A stretch of DNA of 6,828 nucleotides, from assembly GCA_031278835.1 (NCBI GenBank), contig JAITJP010000454.1, positions 1 through 6,828 of the forward strand, read 5' to 3'. Position 1 is the stretch's first letter, and every line of letters begins with the position of its first letter. A program made the translations under genes and the position numbers. Below the pieces are notes generated by a model, which saw only the letters and a list, made by a program, of their open reading frames with translations, ran no database searches and had not been told where the DNA came from. The DNA comes from Deltaproteobacteria bacterium (GTDB lineage: Bacteria > Desulfobacterota > Desulfarculia > Adiutricales > Adiutricaceae). Below are positions 5,005 to 6,828 of this stretch, piece by piece.

Positions 5005-6219
5005 ATGCCCATTTCGACTATCGAAGAAGCCTTGGCAGACGTCAAAGTAGGACGAATGGTAATCTTGGTTGACGATGAAAACCGAGAAAACGAAGGCGAT
5101 CTGGTTTTGGCCGCTCAGCACACCACCCCCGAGGCCATAAATTTCATGGTCACCCACGCCCGGGGGCTGGTTTGTCTGGCCATGACCCCGGACAAAATCG
5201 ACTCATTGGGGCTGCCCCAGATGGCCAAGGATAATTTGTCAGCCTTTCAAACCGCCTTTACCGTCTCCATTGAGGCCAGGCGGGGGGTGACCACGGGCAT
5301 TTCGGCGGCCGATCGGGCCACCACGGTTCTGGCGGCCGTAAACCCGGAGGCCAAACCCGAGGATCTGGTCACCCCGGGCCACATTTTTCCCTTGCGGGCC
5401 AAACCGGGCGGGGTTTTGGTCAGAACGGGTCAGACCGAGGGTTCGGTTGATTTATCCAGGCTGGCCGGGCTGATTCCGGCCGGGGTGATTTGCGAGGTCA
5501 TGAATGAAGACGGCACCATGGCCCGTTTGCCAGATTTAGAAAAATTTTCCCAAAAACATGGCCTCAAAGTCATTACCGTGGCCGACCTGGTGGCTTACCG
5601 GCTTAAGCATGAAAAACTGGTCAGCTTGGCCGCCCAGACTGTTTTACCAACCGACTTGGGCGAGTTTGATTTGTACGCTTACACCACCGAGGTGGACCAT
5701 TCCGAATACTTGGCCCTGACTTTAGGCGATCTGGCCTCAGCCGAGCCCATCTTGGTTAGGGTGCACTCCCAGTGTCTAACCGGCGACACCCTGGGTTCCA
5801 GGCGCTGCGATTGCGGGGATCAGTTAAAAGAATCCCTGAGGATGATTAACCAGGCCGGCCGGGGTATACTCTTATACGTGCCCCAGGAAGGCCGGGGCAT
5901 TGGTTTAATCAACAAGATCAAGGCCTACGCCCTCCAGGACCAGGGGGCCGACACGGTCGAGGCCAACCTGGCTTTGGGTTTTGGCGAAGATTTGAGAGAC
6001 TATGGCCTGGGGGCCCAAGTTTTACGGGACCTGGGCGTTAAAAAAATGCGCCTAATGACCAATAACCCCACCAAGATGGTGGCCCTCCAGGGCTATGGCC
6101 TGGAGGTCATTGAAAGGGTGCCCATAGAACTGCCGCCCAAGCCGGAAAACTTCAAATACATGGAAACCAAGTGTAATAAAATGGGCCATTTACTCAAGTT
6201 AATAAAAGATCAATCTTAA
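5005..6219 (+). CDS. ribBA: bifunctional 3,4-dihydroxy-2-butanone 4-phosphate synthase / GTP cyclohydrolase II
   Basis: This 404-residue fusion makes both precursors of riboflavin: RibB converts ribulose 5-phosphate to dihydroxybutanone phosphate plus formate, and RibA opens GTP. RibB domain, about 1-200: DDENRENEGD at 23-32 (metal ligand Glu28), TGISAADRA at 97-105, PGHIFPLR with His126, and CEVMNEDGTMAR with Glu164. The element normally read as R-x-GHTEA, whose His is the second metal ligand (E. coli RibB His153), reads RTGQTEG here, with Gln143. RibA domain, about 205-404: HSQCLTGD and RRCDCG supply zinc ligands Cys257, Cys268 and Cys270, then QEGRGIGL, KAYALQDQG with Tyr308, Arg331 and TNNPTK; all catalytic positions look intact. 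The usual HSEC is HSQC. AAAGGA (4988-4993) lies 11 bases before the ATG. ribH follows 124 bases on. Family assignment is secure; RibB activity depends on the Gln143 question. Confidence 0.97.
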   Translation: MPISTIEEALADVKVGRMVILVDDENRENEGDLVLAAQHTTPEAINFMVTHARGLVCLAMTPDKIDSLGLPQMAKDNLSAFQTAFTVSIEARRGVTTGISAADRATTVLAAVNPEAKPEDLVTPGHIFPLRAKPGGVLVRTGQTEGSVDLSRLAGLIPAGVICEVMNEDGTMARLPDLEKFSQKHGLKVITVADLVAYRLKHEKLVSLAAQTVLPTDLGEFDLYAYTTEVDHSEYLALTLGDLASAEPILVRVHSQCLTGDTLGSRRCDCGDQLKESLRMINQAGRGILLYVPQEGRGIGLINKIKAYALQDQGADTVEANLALGFGEDLRDYGLGAQVLRDLGVKKMRLMTNNPTKMVALQGYGLEVIERVPIELPPKPENFKYMETKCNKMGHLLKLIKDQS

Positions 6220-6333
6220 CGACTAACCTAACCATGACCACCAGGTTCACCCTAAGGGTGACCCTAACCAGGACCCTATCCTGCCCAGGCCACAAAATGG
6301 CGCTTTTACTCAAATTTTCAAAAGATTAGTCAC
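6178..6333 (+). repeat. degenerate duplication of the ribBA 3' end
   Basis: The last codons of ribBA (from 6178; residues KMGHLLKLIKDQ) reappear 116 bases downstream, beginning at 6294, as codons for KMALLLKFSKD then TAG (6327-6329). Hand alignment gives about 30 of 39 identical bases without gaps: AAAATGG, TTTACTCAA and AAAAGAT are shared at identical spacing. The second copy lies in an open frame from ATG 6234 (31 codons) with no Shine-Dalgarno, so it is read as a remnant rather than a gene. Confidence 0.45.
6244..6263 (+). promoter_or_regulatory. hairpin in the ribBA-ribH spacer
   Basis: GGTTCACCC (6244-6252) pairs with GGGTGACC (6256-6263), eight base pairs with one bulged T and a TAA loop. 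No T-run follows, so termination is unlikely. A role in processing or stabilising a ribBA-ribH message is possible. Confidence 0.4.
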
Positions 6334-6343
6334 AGGAGTCACC

Positions 6344-6817
6344 ATGACCGTAACCATAGAAGGCCACATCAGCGCCAAAGATCTTAAACTGGCCATAGTC
6401 GTAAGTAGGTTCAATAGCTTCATTACCGAGCGCTTATTGGCCGGGGCTTGTGACGCCTTTAAGCGCCACAACGGGGACGATAATTTATTAACCATCGTGA
6501 AAACCCCCGGGGCCTTTGAGCTGCCCCTAGTCGCCCAAACTCTGGCCCAGAGCAAAAAACATCAGGCCATCGTGGCCTTGGGGGCCATTATCCGCGGCGA
6601 CACGCCGCACTTTGATTTCGTGGCGGCCGAGTCCATCAAGGGCCTGGCCCAGGCCAGCCTGACCACGGGAGTGCCCATAGTTTACGGGGTTTTAACTTGC
6701 GACACCGTTGAGCAGGCCATCGATCGGGCTGGCACCAAATCCGGCAACAAGGGTTTTGAGGCCGCCGTTACGGCCATGGAAATGGCCGCCTTGTTGGGCC
6801 AGATTGAAAAATCCTAA
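6344..6817 (+). CDS. ribH: 6,7-dimethyl-8-ribityllumazine synthase
   Basis: RibH condenses 3,4-dihydroxy-2-butanone 4-phosphate with 5-amino-6-ribitylamino-uracil to give lumazine, the penultimate riboflavin intermediate; family members assemble as pentamers or icosahedral shells. The 157-residue product has all the motifs: VVSRFN at 19-24 with the ring-stacking Phe23, TPGAFELP at 54-61, GAIIRGDTPHFDFVA at 80-94 with catalytic His89, and GVLTCDTVEQAIDRAG with Arg128 and Lys132 for phosphate and transition-state contacts. The length is typical of bacterial homologues. A strong AGGAG (6334-6338) lies five bases before the ATG. It uses a product of the upstream ribBA, so the two are probably co-transcribed; no separate promoter was recognised in the 124-base spacer. 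The stop is at 6815-6817, and the last 11 bases hold nothing assignable. Confidence 0.98.
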   Translation: MTVTIEGHISAKDLKLAIVVSRFNSFITERLLAGACDAFKRHNGDDNLLTIVKTPGAFELPLVAQTLAQSKKHQAIVALGAIIRGDTPHFDFVAAESIKGLAQASLTTGVPIVYGVLTCDTVEQAIDRAGTKSGNKGFEAAVTAMEMAALLGQIEKS

Positions 6818-6828
6818 GGTCAAAAAAA

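Noticed and set aside
4720..5157. 145-codon open frame on the minus strand
   Set aside because: It starts inside ribBA and runs through low-complexity spacer; it has no recognisable motif and no Shine-Dalgarno, and the translation is Gly/Phe/Leu-rich as expected from GGCC-rich DNA read backwards.
6234..6329. 31-codon open frame between ribBA and ribH
   Set aside because: No Shine-Dalgarno, and its end is explained as a degenerate copy of the ribBA tail; kept as a repeat rather than a gene.
1..6828. CRISPR arrays, tRNA or rRNA genes, transposases, integrases or defence genes
   Set aside because: None seen: no regularly spaced repeats, no recognisable RNA-gene sequences and no mobile-element coding motifs on either strand.

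Overview
The window is a stretch of chromosome from an anaerobe-like bacterium, most plausibly of the Deltaproteobacteria/Desulfobacterota. The evidence is a stand-alone protein resembling the B12-dependent methionine synthase activation domain, the rplS-rnhB pair, and a fused RibBA followed by ribH. This placement is inference from gene content. The base composition is distinctive: the tetranucleotide GGCC is very dense in both genes and spacers, and homopolymer runs are common in the spacers. All convincing genes lie on the + strand.

Positions 1-1212 hold the end of an ABC import system: the C-terminal tail of an ATP-binding subunit, then a FecCD/BtuC-type permease. The permease reads in two frames because one base appears to be missing near 464-465, so it is either a recent pseudogene or carries a sequence error. 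Positions 1213-1649 are non-coding, with a terminator-like hairpin, a good sigma-70-type promoter (TTGACA, 17 bp spacer, TATAGA) and a roughly 220-nt hairpin-rich leader. Positions 1650-2375 encode a small MetH activation-domain-like protein with a C-terminal cysteine cluster.

Positions 2376-4634 are a housekeeping block. rplS (ribosomal protein bL19) has its own promoter and leader hairpin. It is followed by a short terminator-like hairpin, rnhB (RNase HII), and then rsmI (16S rRNA C1402 2'-O-methyltransferase), which starts one base after the rnhB stop. The usual rplS partners rpsP, rimM and trmD are not immediately upstream.

Positions 4635-5004 are a 370-bp spacer with an AT-rich patch, a 21-bp-period direct repeat and terminator-like structure. 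It has no recognisable FMN riboswitch. Positions 5005-6817 carry ribBA (both branches of riboflavin precursor supply) and ribH (lumazine synthase). RibB supplies dihydroxybutanone phosphate and RibA opens GTP; RibH joins the butanone to the pyrimidine made from GTP. ribD and ribE are not in the window. The ribBA-ribH spacer contains an in-frame-looking degenerate copy of the last 13 codons or so of ribBA.

No complete novel multi-gene system is visible. The points most worth following are the frameshifted permease, the stand-alone MetH activation-like protein with its structured leader, the substituted metal-ligand position in RibBA, and the duplicated ribBA tail.
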